Below the pieces are notes generated by a model, which was not told the origin of the DNA, ran no database searches, and was given only the letters and a program-made list of their open reading frames with translations. 64,000 bases of DNA, from contig NZ_JBIQWA010000005.1 in NCBI RefSeq assembly GCF_046591575.1, forward strand, positions 248,001-312,000. The letters are read 5' to 3'. Origin of the DNA: Marivita sp046591575. GTDB lineage: Bacteria; Pseudomonadota; Alphaproteobacteria; Rhodobacterales; Rhodobacteraceae. A program made the translations under genes and the position numbers. Positions 16,968 through 25,685 of the stretch are shown piece after piece; the first letter of the stretch is position 1, and every line of letters begins with the position of its first letter.

Positions 16968-17231
16968 AGGCCCATGATAAGATGGGCGGATGAGCCGCGT
17001 CAGGGACAACCCTAGAGGGTTTGCAGGGTTTTGGATCGGGTTGCGCTGGATCGTGATACCCGTGTGGTCTTCGGTGTCCGTGGGTATCACTGGGGTAGCA
17101 GGAACGGTGAGCTTGAATGCTTCGGCGTGAGACGGGGCGAGACGATCTGCCATGCGCAAAGGTTAAGGTTTTCAATCGGCTACGTTACGGGTTGATCGAT
17201 CCTGAGACGGGCCGTGCGGATCACAAGGCTA

Positions 17232-17277
17232 ATTGAAAATCCTCGTGTCGGTGGTTCGATTCCGCCCCCGGCACCAT
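17232..17277 (+). repeat. Right (or middle) attachment repeat of the tRNA-Phe island
   Basis: A 40 bp perfect copy of tRNA-Phe bases 6229-6268, followed by CACCATT after loss of one G. It marks the right end of the CBASS island and lies at the left edge of the second island. It has no matching 5' tRNA half, so it is not a tRNA gene. Confidence 0.92.
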
Positions 17278-17475
17278 TTTTCTAAATAAGATCAGGTACT
17301 TATACCGCTAGTTGGCTCGCAAACGTCTTTTGATTTTTGGCTGGGTGTCCTATGGGTGCCAAATTCTCGTGGAGCGCATTGACTGAGCAGCAAAGATGCA
17401 ATCCTAGCTAGCCTATGAGTACGTCTCGCTCTAACCTGAGGTGAATTCCAGAAGAGTAACTCACAGGCAGAGTAA
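17278..17475. other. Leader between att repeat and drt3a
   Basis: About 200 bp without a gene, clearly richer in A/T than the surroundings. A TTGACT near 17380 could be a -35 element for the DRT3 operon, but no convincing -10 at the right spacing was found. No long inverted repeat was seen here, in contrast to the 3' side of drt3b. Confidence 0.35.
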
Positions 17476-18709
17476 ATGTACGATCCCACATTTGGCAGCG
17501 CGGCACTTGCAAGGCACCTGAACAAAAAGTGATTTCCTAAACCAGCCTGCATTGAAGAACGAGGCCCACAAGGCAGCTTTGATAACTAAGGCCGTCACCA
17601 CAGCACGAAATGGTTTTTCCTCGCTGCCATTGACGCCAAATAACTTGGCAGGTCGGACCATTTATCAAGTAAATGATCTGGCGTGCGATCTGGTCCTGCG
17701 AAAAGCTGCTCAGAACATTCGCAGAATCACTTCTTCAAAACAGGGAAGTCGTGTCGAGATCGTTCGTCGTCTAAAATTGCTCTGCGAAGAAGGGTTGCCA
17801 TTTACCGTTGCAAAGATGGACATCGAGAAATTTTATCCGTCCGTCGATCAGGATTTTCTGTCAAACCAACTCGGCAAAAGGCTCTTGACGGCTCCAAGCA
17901 CGAGGTCTGTTGTCGTGTCACTGATTGAGCAATGCAAAGCTAACTCGATGAAGGGCTTGCCCCCAGGTTTGGCAATAAGTGCCGAACTTAGTGAATTCTA
18001 CATGCAAGATTTTGACCAAAGAATGCGGGAACAACTAAACGCACATTACTATGCCCGATATGTTGATGACGTAGTGCTGATTCTTCCGGAATTGGATAAT
18101 CCGAACTCCCTTAGGGTGCAGGTCGAAGAAGCTTTGCCAGCGGGGTTAAAATTGAATTTCTCCAAGTCGAGAATCTACGCCTTCGGAAACACGAAGAAAA
18201 AGCCGACATCGGTTGAGCATAGGTTTGATTATCTCGGCTTTAAGTTTAAGGTCTACGGGATCGGTAAGGACCGGCCTTTTGATCGTCGAGTCGAGTTGGA
18301 CATCGCTTCGTCAAAGGTCAAAAAGAACAAGACGAGAATCGTGAAATCCCTCCTGCAGTACTTGGCTGACGGAAACTTTGATGACCTCATAGATCGCGTC
18401 CGTATTTTGACCTGTGGCTATCAGTTCTTTGACGAAAGGCAGCAAAAGAAGCGAAGCGCGGGTCTGCAGCACACATACAGCCTCATCAACAATAACGCGC
18501 CGGCACTCGCGGAGCTTGATAAGTTTTTCTCAAGGATGGTCCTGTGCCGTTCAGGGTCGATTGGCGGGAGGCTCGCACTGGTTCTAACAAACCGTCAAAG
18601 AAAAGAGCTTCTGAAATACTCATTCGTCCGCGGGTTCGCTAATCGCGTTCACTTCCGATTCAGTGCTGATCGGTTGGCCGACCTAATGGAGTGCTGGAAG
18701 TATGCCTAG
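17476..18709 (+). pseudogene. drt3a: drt3a, defence-associated reverse transcriptase (UG3 type), N-terminal frameshift
   Basis: The family start is best seen at the ATG at 17476 (MYDPTFGSAALARHLNK). An A5 run at 17524-17528 then shifts the frame into a TGA. Removing one A joins it to DFLNQPALKNEAHKAALITK, which is the open frame from 17552 onward. The rest is intact: LVLRKAAQNIRRITSSKQ, FTVAKMDIEKFYPSVD (first catalytic Asp), GLPPGLAISAELSEFYMQDF and YYARYVDDVVLI (YVDD at 18059-18070). Without repair, only a product from an internal TTG at 17552 would be possible, lacking about 25 residues. It overlaps drt3b by 8 nt. The alternative is a homopolymer sequencing error. Confidence 0.82.
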
Positions 18710-18902
18710 CAAGAGAAAGTCACGGGTCAACCTTAACCGAGCCGACAAGTGGCGTGTGGTACTCACAGACACGTCACCTTTTGAGGTGCCGATAATCGTA
18801 AATAACAATGGCTTCTACAAAAACCTTCATGGAGTGGCTAAGAAATCGGCGCACTTCCAAGAATTTTTGAACGCCTGATCCAGCCCCCGTTTCACCGGAC
18901 AC

Positions 18903-19736
18903 CTAAGCGGTTTCGGTTTTGGCTCTGATGAACTCGCGTGGCGAGCGCCATTTCAAGCCGCTGTGTGGGTGGTTTTCGTTATAGTCTTCGATCCAATTTC
19001 CTATCAATGGCAGCACGCTCTCCGCGTCCGTCAACGGGTTCACGCGGACGTAGTCGCGCTTGAGCGTCTTCACGAAGGCCTCGGACATGCCGTTCGATTG
19101 CGGGCTGGCAACGGACGTGAAGCAGGGTTTCAGTCCGAGCTGGTGGGCGAAGATGCGCGTTTCCTTGGCGGTGTAGGCGCTGCCGTTGTCCGACAGCACC
19201 TCGATTGCCTGTGGGGCACAGTGGGTGCCAAAGCGTTTTTCGACGGCCTCCAGAAGCATGTCGCGCACGTCCGAGCCGCTTATCCCGGCATTGGCTACGG
19301 CCCGCCAGGCGATGATCTCGCGATCATGGGCATCAATCAGCAAGGCCGCCCGGATGACATCGCTATTCCAGCATGTGAACTCCAGACCGTCGCTGCACCA
19401 CCGAAGATTCGAGCGCATCATCACCACCTTGCCGTCATGGCTGCGTTCGGGCCGGTCAAAGCCGGATCGCTCCAGCAGCAGGCCGTTGCTTTTCATGATG
19501 CGGAAGACGCGCTTATGGTTAACAGGCGGTAAACCCTGCGTTCGCAACTCCCGGTTCAGCAGCGCCGTGATGCGCCGGTAGCCATAGGTCGGGCGCTTTG
19601 CCACCAGCCGCTGGATGCGTGGCAAGACCGCCGCATCCTGGGCTTTATGATAGCCCCGACGCGGCTTCGCGCTTCCGTTCACCCGCTCGTGCAGGTTGGA
19701 GCGGGACACGCCCAATGTCGTCGCCACCGCCTTCAT
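18903..19736 (-). CDS. IS3-family transposase OrfB
   Basis: The 277-residue DDE transposase part has CSDGLEFTCWN (first Asp), LSDNGSAYTAKETR (second Asp) and QSNGMSEAFVKTLKRDY (Glu), with the HHxxxx-like RPTYGYRRITALLNRE block near the N-terminus. It overlaps orfA by 4 nt in another frame. In IS3 elements the active product is an OrfAB fusion made by -1 frameshifting; a T7 run at 19778-19784 (A7 in the mRNA) is the likely slippery site. It appears intact. Confidence 0.93.
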   Translation of the reverse strand: MKAVATTLGVSRSNLHERVNGSAKPRRGYHKAQDAAVLPRIQRLVAKRPTYGYRRITALLNRELRTQGLPPVNHKRVFRIMKSNGLLLERSGFDRPERSHDGKVVMMRSNLRWCSDGLEFTCWNSDVIRAALLIDAHDREIIAWRAVANAGISGSDVRDMLLEAVEKRFGTHCAPQAIEVLSDNGSAYTAKETRIFAHQLGLKPCFTSVASPQSNGMSEAFVKTLKRDYVRVNPLTDAESVLPLIGNWIEDYNENHPHSGLKWRSPREFIRAKTETA

Positions 19737-20110
19737 CGGGAACCGTCCCGTTTCAGCGACTGCGCAAGCAAGGTCGGTTTTTTTGAGCGTGATCTCTCCA
19801 GCGCTTCCTTCAGGATCTCGACTTCCAGCGTCTTGCGTCCGAGTTGACGTTCGAGTTCGCGGATACGGGCTTCCATCTCCCGCACCTGTTTATTGCTGGT
19901 GACGCTGTCATCTCCTGTCACGGCGATACTGGCCCCTTCGAGCATCAGTTTGCGCCAACGATACAGAAGATTGGGCGCCACGCCATTGCGCCGTGCAACG
20001 GCGGAAATGCTCTCGCTGTCATACAGCGTCTCCTCGACGATCCGCAGTTTCTCGGCCGCGGGCCAGCGCCGACGGCGGCCGCCATCGGTAACGATTTCAA
20101 TCTCAGACAT
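19733..20110 (-). CDS. IS3-family transposase OrfA
   Basis: This 125-residue protein has a helix-turn-helix (RWPAAEKLRIVEETLYDSES, SAVARRNGVAPNLLYRWRK) and then a leucine-zipper-like coiled coil (REMEARIRELERQLGRKTLE). It binds the element ends. The start is the ATG at 20110; a longer frame to 20212 runs through the element end into drt3b and is not used. Confidence 0.9.
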   Translation of the reverse strand: MSEIEIVTDGGRRRRWPAAEKLRIVEETLYDSESISAVARRNGVAPNLLYRWRKLMLEGASIAVTGDDSVTSNKQVREMEARIRELERQLGRKTLEVEILKEALERSRSKKPTLLAQSLKRDGSR

Positions 20111-20872
20111 AAGCACGTGCTTAAGGCTATCCTTAAGCCTCCTTAGACAGGCCAAGGTGTCCGGTCGAAATGGGGGCCAGTTCAACGCCCTTTTTCTGAA
20201 AGACGACGGCAAGAGCTACACCGTTCCGCTAAGGTACAATATCGTCAAAGATTCTCGAAGCGTCAGAACCTTGAGCCTCCTGCATCCGAGGGGTCAGGTC
20301 ATATTGGCTGATTTCTATCAGAAGTACGAGGAGTTGATCTGCGAATATTCAGGGCGCGGACCGTTCTCCATACGTGCGCCGAAGAAAGTTGGGAGTTCCT
20401 TTTTTGTGCCATCTCCGGTGCAGGACAAGAATCAATACAAGAATGCGACCGTCGATACGGCGGAGTTGGATAAACTGGTGCGAAACCCGGCAAGCTATTT
20501 TGCATATTCAGGATTTGAGCGCCTCTACAAGTTCTTCGCCTCGAACGATCACATTCGCTTAGAAAAGAAGTTTCGATACCAGTTGTCTTTGGACATTAGT
20601 AAGTGTTTTGACAGCATTTACACGCACTCTATGGCTTGGGCCATCAAGAGCAAGGAGGAGGCGAAAGAAAATACGTTCGCGCATAGTTTTGGAAACCGGT
20701 TCGATAAGGTAATGCAGAGGCTCAACCACAACGAAACTAGTGGTATCTGCATTGGCCCGGAGGCCAGCCGCATCTTTGCAGAAATCATTCTTGCAAAGGT
20801 GGATCAGAATGGACCTGTCCCGGTTTGATGCCGCCCCTTTGATAGCATTTACTGCAATAAAGGAGACTGACT

Positions 20873-21114
20873 ATGGGACTGAAACGGACGGACGAATTCC
20901 GCCAGGATGCGGTGCGTATTGCACTAACCAGTGGGCTGACGCGTAAGCAGGTGGCTGACGATCTGGGTGTTGGCATGTCGAAGCTGAACAAATGGATTAC
21001 GGCGCACCGAGACACGGATGTGGTTTCGAAAGAAGATTTGGACCTCGCTAAAGAGAATGAGCGGCTTCGACGTGAGAACCGGCTTCTCAAGGAGGAGAGG
21101 GAGATCTTAAAAAA
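20873..21114 (+). pseudogene. IS3-family orfA, cut by IS110
   Basis: The reading frame starts MGLKRTDEFRQDAVRIAL, with helix-turn-helix RKQVADDLGVGMSKLNKWI and a coiled coil ENERLRRENRLLKEEREILK. It is interrupted at TTAAAAAA (21114). Across the IS110 the frame resumes at 22727 as KATQFFAGLKP and a stop, showing where the original gene continued. The residues after 21114 in the present frame are read from IS110 DNA. Confidence 0.88.
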
Positions 21115-21356
21115 CCGTTCCGGGTTGGAGCCCGCCTGTGCGCGGTAGAAACAGCCTGTGCTACAGTTGCGCCATGAAGGGCAGCGGTCGTTCGCTTATT
21201 GGTGGTCCCGGCGCTGTCGGGAACCCCGTTAAAAAACGTGATCCATGGGTTGATGCGAACTTGAGAGTGGTGACGCTGCTTTTGCGGCGATCCCGGTTAG
21301 GAAGATGACGGATTTGCATAACCCACGCCCTTCTGTTGCCCACAGGAGGATGAACG
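21115..21356 (+). ncRNA. Candidate IS110 bridge-RNA region
   Basis: IS110 elements make a structured bridge RNA from their non-coding left end to pair donor and target DNA (known for the family). Here the 242 bp between the element's left end and the transposase ATG holds no gene and has several short G/C-rich inverted repeats. The loops that pair with target were not mapped. Confidence 0.5.
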
Positions 21357-22723
21357 ATGGCAAAGCAAAAGACCCGCAAGACCCCGGCGATTGAGACCGT
21401 GAACGTCGGTGCTGCTGCGGTTGATATCGGCTCACGCGAACACATGGCAGCGGTAAATCCCGACGTGACGGATGCGCCGGTGCGCGCGTTTGGCACCTTC
21501 ACGCATGATCTGCATGACTTGGCTGTGTGGTTCAGATCGCACGGAGTGACCAGCGTCGCAATGGAATCCAAGGGCGTGTACTGGATCCCAGCTTACGAGA
21601 TACTCGAACAGCTGGCTTCGAGGTCATTTTAGTCAATGCACGTTATGCCAAGAACGTGCCGGGTCGGAAGACCGACGTCAGTGATGCAAGCTGGCTTCGG
21701 CAACTTCATTCCTACGGGTTGCTGCGTGGAAGCTTCAGGCCTTCTGCCGAGATCGCCACCCTGCGTGCGTATCTGCGCCAACGAGAACGGCTGGTCGAGT
21801 ATGCGGCGGCTCACATTCAGCACATGCAGAAAGCACTAATGGAGATGAACCTCCAACTGCATCATGTTGTGTCCGACATCACTGGCGTTACGGGCATGAA
21901 GATCATCCGGGCCATTGCCGCAGGCGAACGGGATCTAGATGTGTTGGCGTCTCATCGTGACGTCCGTTGCCGGGCTTCAACCGAGACGATTAAAGCCGCA
22001 CTCAATGGGAATGACCGACCAGAGCACATCTTTGCGCTGACCCAATCGCTGGAACTCTATGACTTCTATCAGGCCAAGATGCTGGAATGTGATCGCCATC
22101 TTGAGGCAACGCTGGCGGGATTAGGTGCCGACACAAAACATGGTCCCAGCCAACTGCCCCGTCCACGCACAAAGACCAAGCAGGTGAGCACACCTTCATT
22201 TGATGTGCGAGCGGCACTGTTTGGCGTCCTCGGCGTTGATCTGACCGAGATCCATGGGATGGGGCCGTCCTTGTCGCTTAAGTTGGTTGGCGAATGCGGT
22301 ACTGATCTGCGCGCATGGCCAAGCGCTAAACACTTCACGTCATGGCTCTGTCTGGCACCGGGCAACAAGATATCCGGCGGCAAGGTGTTATTATCCCGAA
22401 CGCGGCGGTCATCCAGCCGCGCCGCTGCTCTCTTGCGATTGGCAGCTGTCACCATCGGGCGAAGTGATACCGCTCTTGGCGCTTTTTACCGACGGTTGGC
22501 CGCCCGAGCAGGCAAGGCCAAAGCAGTCACAGCCGCAGCGCGCAAGATCGCGGTCCTGTTCTACAACACCCTACGCCACGGCATGACCTATCAGGACCCC
22601 GGTGCGTCCCATTATGAGGAACGATACCGCAATCGCGTGCTCGGCAATCTCAAGCGCCGCGCCAAGTCATTCGGCTATGATTTGCAAGAATTGCCGCAGG
22701 AGGCTGACATGGCTGTTTCTTAG
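21357..22723 (+). pseudogene. IS110-family transposase (DEDD recombinase), frameshifted
   Basis: The first about 87 residues (VGAAAVDIGSREHMAAVNPD and VAMESKGVYWIPAYEILEQL) form the RuvC-like half with its acidic residues. The frame then runs into a stop. One missing G near 21612-21614 would rejoin it to GFEVILVNARYAKNVPGRKT and the complete C-terminal half. That half has the transposase_20 helix-hairpin-helix block (FGVLGVDLTEIHGMGPSLSLKL) and ends at 22723. Total length after repair is about 455 residues, normal for the family. As sequenced it is inactive. Confidence 0.88.
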
Positions 22724-22756
22724 GAAGGCCACCCAGTTCTTCGCGGGCCTAAAGCC

Positions 22757-23655
22757 ATGAGGTTCAGGTTTATCGAAGAACATGCTGGGGACTTTCCAGC
22801 CAAGCGGCTTTGTCATGTTGTCGGCGTCAGCACGCGTGGGCTACGAGCGTTCCGCAACCGCCCGGCCAGCCGCAGGCAGCGATCTGATCTGGTCACGTTG
22901 GCACACATCAAAGAACAATCCCGTCTCAGCTTGGGCAGCTATGGCAGGCCGCGCATGACCGAAGAGTTAAAGGAGATCGGTCTGGACGTCGGTCATCGTC
23001 GTGTGGGCCGTTTGATGCGCCAGAACGGCATATCCGTTGTCAGAACCCGCAAACACAAGGTGACGATCACTGCCCGGCAGGCGATTGCAAAGCAATCTGC
23101 TGAGAGGGGGACAGCGATCACAAGTTCAATATTGCGCCGAACCTACTGGACCGAGACTTCACTGCTGATCAGCCCAATCAAAAATGGGCTGGCGACATCA
23201 GCTATGTCTGGACACGTGAAGGCTGGCTATATTTGGCTGTGATCCTGGATTTGCATTCCCGACGTGTGATTGGCTGGGCTGTCAGCAACCGGATGAAGCG
23301 CGACCTGGCGATCCGGGCGTTGAAAATGGCGATTGCGTTCCGGCAAACACCAAAGGACTGCATCCACCACACGGACCGCGGGTCGCAATATTGCTCACAC
23401 GACTATCAGAAGATCCTGCGCCAGCACGGGTTCAAGGCATCGATGTCTGGCAAAGGTAATTGCTATGATAATGCGGCTGTCGAGACGTTCTTCAAGACGA
23501 TCAAGGCAGAGCTGATCTAGCGGCATTCTTGGGAGACACGACGCAAGGCTGAGATGGCGATCTTCGAATACATAAACGGCTTTTACAATCCGCGTCGCCG
23601 ACACTCAGCACTGGGCTGGAAAAGCCCGGTCGCATTCGAACGGCAAGTGGCTTAA
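22757..23655 (+). pseudogene. IS3-family orfB, frameshifted and with an amber codon
   Basis: The start ATG overlaps the original orfA stop (ATGA). The first 118 codons (MRFRFIEEHAGDFPAKRLC to about KQSAERG) are in one frame. The rest continues in another frame with DHKFNIAPNLLDRDF, WAGDISYVWT, HHTDRGSQYCSHDY and GNCYDNAAVETFFKTIKAEL. A TAG at 23518-23520 stands where relatives have a sense codon, and the frame then goes on to GWKSPVAFERQVA at the true end. The DDE residues are present but the gene is dead. Confidence 0.88.
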
Positions 23656-24923
23656 ACGAGCACCTGGGGCGGCACTAAAGCGCGACAGGTCCAGAACGCA
23701 CGCCGTAACCTTGAAGCGAAAAGCCCCCCACACGTGATGGCGTCGACTATGAGTGCAGGCGATACGTGGACAACTACTATGTATTTTCCAATGGCCCTGC
23801 GATTGCCGAGCAGGTGGAGCACGAGCTATCAATCGCGTTGCGAGAGTACAATCTGCACCTGAATACTGGGAAAAGAGAGTTCGACAAACGCCCATTCTAC
23901 TCGAAAAAGTCTCTGGTGATCGACGAGATCAATAACTCCCTTGGCGCTCATTGGGAGAAGCTCTTTGAAACTGTTACCCTACCTGCGAGCGGCAAAAGGG
24001 CGTTACTTCCGAAGTACATTTACAAGTATCGGTCATTGTTTGGAAAGTTCACCAGAGAGGTTAAGGCGGCATGCTTTTCCTCCGAGCTTGGTTACGATGC
24101 GGTTGCAAACTATGTTATTTGGGCGGTGCGCCGGAAAGTAATTGATATAGCTGACGGGTACGGTGATCTTTTAGCGATGGAAGAAAGTCCTGTTGTTGTG
24201 CGGGACTATCGCCAAATGTTCTTTTTCCTGCTCGATGTTGGATTTTACTTCTTTACGCTTCACCCGACCGTCGCGTCCTCGCTTCGCCTGTCTCACGCCA
24301 TCGTGCGCGCTGCGCAGCATCTGCAAGAACATGATCCTGAAGGTTTTGACATTCTCAAAGAAGCCTCCCTTCGTTGGGCGTCACGATTGGCGAGGGCACC
24401 TAGTTTCGAAGGCTTGTTCTCAAAAAATTCTGTGATCTCTATTGAGATACTCAACATTCTGGTTAGTCTTCAACAATTTGGGGGCGATGAGCAACTGGAG
24501 CAGGAGCTGATTTCGCTCGCCAAACTGGACAGAAGGAGCCAAGGTTACTTCGAGTTGGTCGTAAAGCTATTCATCTATGGTGATCGGCCGGAGTTCGCTA
24601 ACCAGAGGAACGAAATTTGGGATTTCATCTGTAAGCGAGTTTCGTCAGAGAAGCACCTAAGTAGGGATTCTGAAGCAGTGCATCTGTTGCTGGACACCCT
24701 CGCTTGTCCCTATCTGGACAGGGCCAAGAGAGCTAAGTTGCTTCGGGCTTCATGGAACAGGATTGGCGCGAACCCCGGAAACATCACTGTTGCAGCGGCC
24801 GAAGCGCTAATCGACGAAATCCAACAACAGCATTGGTTTGTTCGCTGGGATGGTATCGACCTATTGAACATGATCGAAAAAGATAGAATTGAGCAGCGTC
24901 TACGCCTAGGATAACTTGAAGTC

Positions 24924-25074
24924 GGGTGCCAGCCACGTTTTGCCGTGACTCGTTTGCGGTACAGACGGGCGATCAAACTGCGGTGTTCAGCCTTGCGTTG
25001 ACCACATGGATCGTACAGTCCGCGTAAGAGGTCGTGTTGAGCAGCAATGCACACACTTTCTGTGGCTGGCATCC
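24924..25074 (+). ncRNA. Candidate DRT3 non-coding RNA with 13 bp closing stem and ACACAC motif
   Basis: GGGTGCCAGCCAC (24924-24936) pairs with GTGGCTGGCATCC (25062-25074) over 13 positions, with a single G-U. The RNA would begin 9 nt after the drt3b stop and be 151 nt long. ACACAC (25051-25056) lies six bases inside the 3' arm. DRT3 systems encode a highly expressed RNA beside the two reverse transcriptases, and from memory Drt3a copies an ACACAC template into poly(GT). If so, this motif is the template. No ORF covers the region. The inner fold was not computed. Confidence 0.68.
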
Positions 25075-25091
25075 TAGCCTGATTTTCGAAG

Positions 25092-25310
25092 TCACTTTTT
25101 GGGTGCAGTCTTACCTGTGATTGCGGCTCTAGCCTCCTTTTCTGCCCCTGACCCCTTCACCCATTGCCACGGTGTGCGCGGCTTGCGTGCCTTTGCCAAT
25201 TCTGGGTTTGCCTTGGCGTCTCTGGCGGCGGCGCGCAGGCGTTCGCGGGCTTCGCGCGGGTCGATCTTGAGTTCGTCACAGATGGCCTTGAGCGTCGCGA
25301 TGTCGGTCAT
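25092..25310 (-). CDS. Small conserved island protein, 72 aa (copy 2)
   Basis: Second copy of the 70-residue protein at 10806-11018. The N-terminal 40 residues and PRTPWQWVKGS are nearly identical, and the last about 12 residues differ (ITGKTAPKK end). The reading frame is intact although its neighbours have decayed. Function is unknown. It lies directly after the RNA candidate on the opposite strand. Confidence 0.7.
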   Translation of the reverse strand: MTDIATLKAICDELKIDPREARERLRAAARDAKANPELAKARKPRTPWQWVKGSGAEKEARAAITGKTAPKK

Positions 25311-25375
25311 GTCGATCTCCTAAGTTGCTGATGCAGATCGATAAGACGCAAGATCGGAGCGTGTCAGGGATAACC

Positions 25376-25594
25376 CTAGTTCGGCTTGAAGATTTCCGAG
25401 ACGTCCAAACCGAGTGCCTTGGCGATGCGCTCGACCACCAAGATCGACGGGTTGCGCTTTCCGGTCTCGACGCCGCTCAGATAGGTCTGGTGAATGTCCG
25501 CGCGATGGGCGACCTCTTCTTGCGAAAGGTCCTTCTCCCTCCTGATCCTCTGGATATTCCTCGAAACGCGCGATTGAATTGACATGCGCGGCAT
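25376..25594 (-). CDS. XRE-type controller-like regulator (copy 2)
   Basis: This 72-residue protein differs from copy 1 in only a few positions: K-N to K-D before LSQEEVAHRAD, S to I before HQTY, and V to L in AKALG-DVSEIF. The recognition helix is otherwise the same, so both proteins should bind the same operator. It could still be active and cross-regulate the first island. The start is again ATG at 25594 or nine bases later. Confidence 0.82.
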   Translation of the reverse strand: MPRMSIQSRVSRNIQRIRREKDLSQEEVAHRADIHQTYLSGVETGKRNPSILVVERIAKALGLDVSEIFKPN

Positions 25595-25623
25595 GGCGCA
25601 TGGCGGTCACGTCTTCGACCATA

Positions 25624-25650
25624 GACTATAAATCATATTCGACTTAGGCT
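25624..25650. promoter_or_regulatory. C-box-like operator (copy 2), box 1 with one mismatch
   Basis: GACTATAAATC (25624-25634) stands where copy 1 has GACTATAAGTC, so one half-site base is changed from the symmetric form. The second box, GACTTAGGCT (25641-25650), is unchanged. Confidence 0.6.
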
Positions 25651-25685
25651 CACGGGAGGCCCGAAGTCACTGGCGACATTCAAGA

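Larger units (their letters stand above)
6229..17271. mobile_element. Integrative satellite-like island in tRNA-Phe carrying type II CBASS
   Basis: About 11.0 kb lies between two copies of the tRNA-Phe 3' end. Contents in order are the CBASS cargo, a controller/GIY-YIG nuclease module, a small membrane protein, a hairpin-rich non-coding stretch, a RecA-fold ATPase, a RepB-type primase, an AlpA-like regulator, an unknown gene and a tyrosine integrase beside the right repeat. No capsid, tail, terminase or conjugation gene is seen. Integrase, AlpA, primase and no structural genes is the plan of phage-inducible satellites, which is an inference from gene content. The element has both ends and no broken gene, so it may still be mobile. 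Confidence 0.88.
18876..20184 (-). mobile_element. IS3-family element (IS2-like) inserted in drt3b
   Basis: The element is 1309 bp with imperfect inverted ends: TGATCCAGCCCCCGTTTC on the left and, inverted, TGAACTGGCCCCCATTTC on the right. It is flanked by a 5 bp target duplication ACGCC at 18871-18875 and 20185-20189. It encodes orfA and orfB on the minus strand. It looks complete and is probably the most recent insertion here. Confidence 0.93.
21115..22726 (+). mobile_element. IS110-family element nested in the IS3 element
   Basis: The ends are deduced from the interrupted IS3 orfA. The gene reads TTA AAA AA up to 21114 and continues with G GCC ACC from 22727. An AA dinucleotide occurs at both joints, as expected for the short core duplicated by IS110 recombinases. 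There are no terminal inverted repeats, in keeping with the family. Size is about 1.61 kb, with a 240 bp non-coding left end. Confidence 0.82.
20810..23693 (+). mobile_element. Second IS3-family element in drt3b, itself split by IS110
   Basis: The ends are TGGACCTGTCCCGGTTTG on the left and, inverted, TGGACCTGTCGCGCTTTAG on the right, with a 3 bp GAA target duplication at 20807-20809 and 23694-23696. Without the nested IS110 the element would be about 1.27 kb. orfA is cut by the IS110, and orfB has a frameshift and an amber codon, so it cannot move on its own. Confidence 0.9.
18702..24914 (+). pseudogene. drt3b: drt3b, second DRT3 reverse transcriptase (UG8 type), split by two IS3-family insertions
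   Basis: Three pieces, 18702-18875, 20190-20809 and 23697-24914, make about 670 codons. Taking out the first IS with one ACGCC duplicate restores the frame exactly (FQEFLNA joined to LFLKDDGKSY). Piece 2 holds YQLSLDISKCFDSIY with the first catalytic Asp. Piece 3 opens near the second motif, GVDYECRRYVDNYYVFSNG, where the second Asp of the usual YxDD is Asn. Across the second IS (GAA duplicate) the frame is off by one. An extra C in the C6 run at 23724-23729 would restore it. The C-terminal about 350 residues are helical. Together with drt3a this is the DRT type 3 pair. Confidence 0.82.

Noticed and set aside
16005..17015. 336-codon open frame on the plus strand inside the integrase region
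   Set aside because: Antisense to the integrase, without ribosome site or recognisable domain.
17231..17277. Second tRNA-Phe gene
   Set aside because: Only the 3' half is present, with one base missing from the acceptor stem. It is an attachment repeat.
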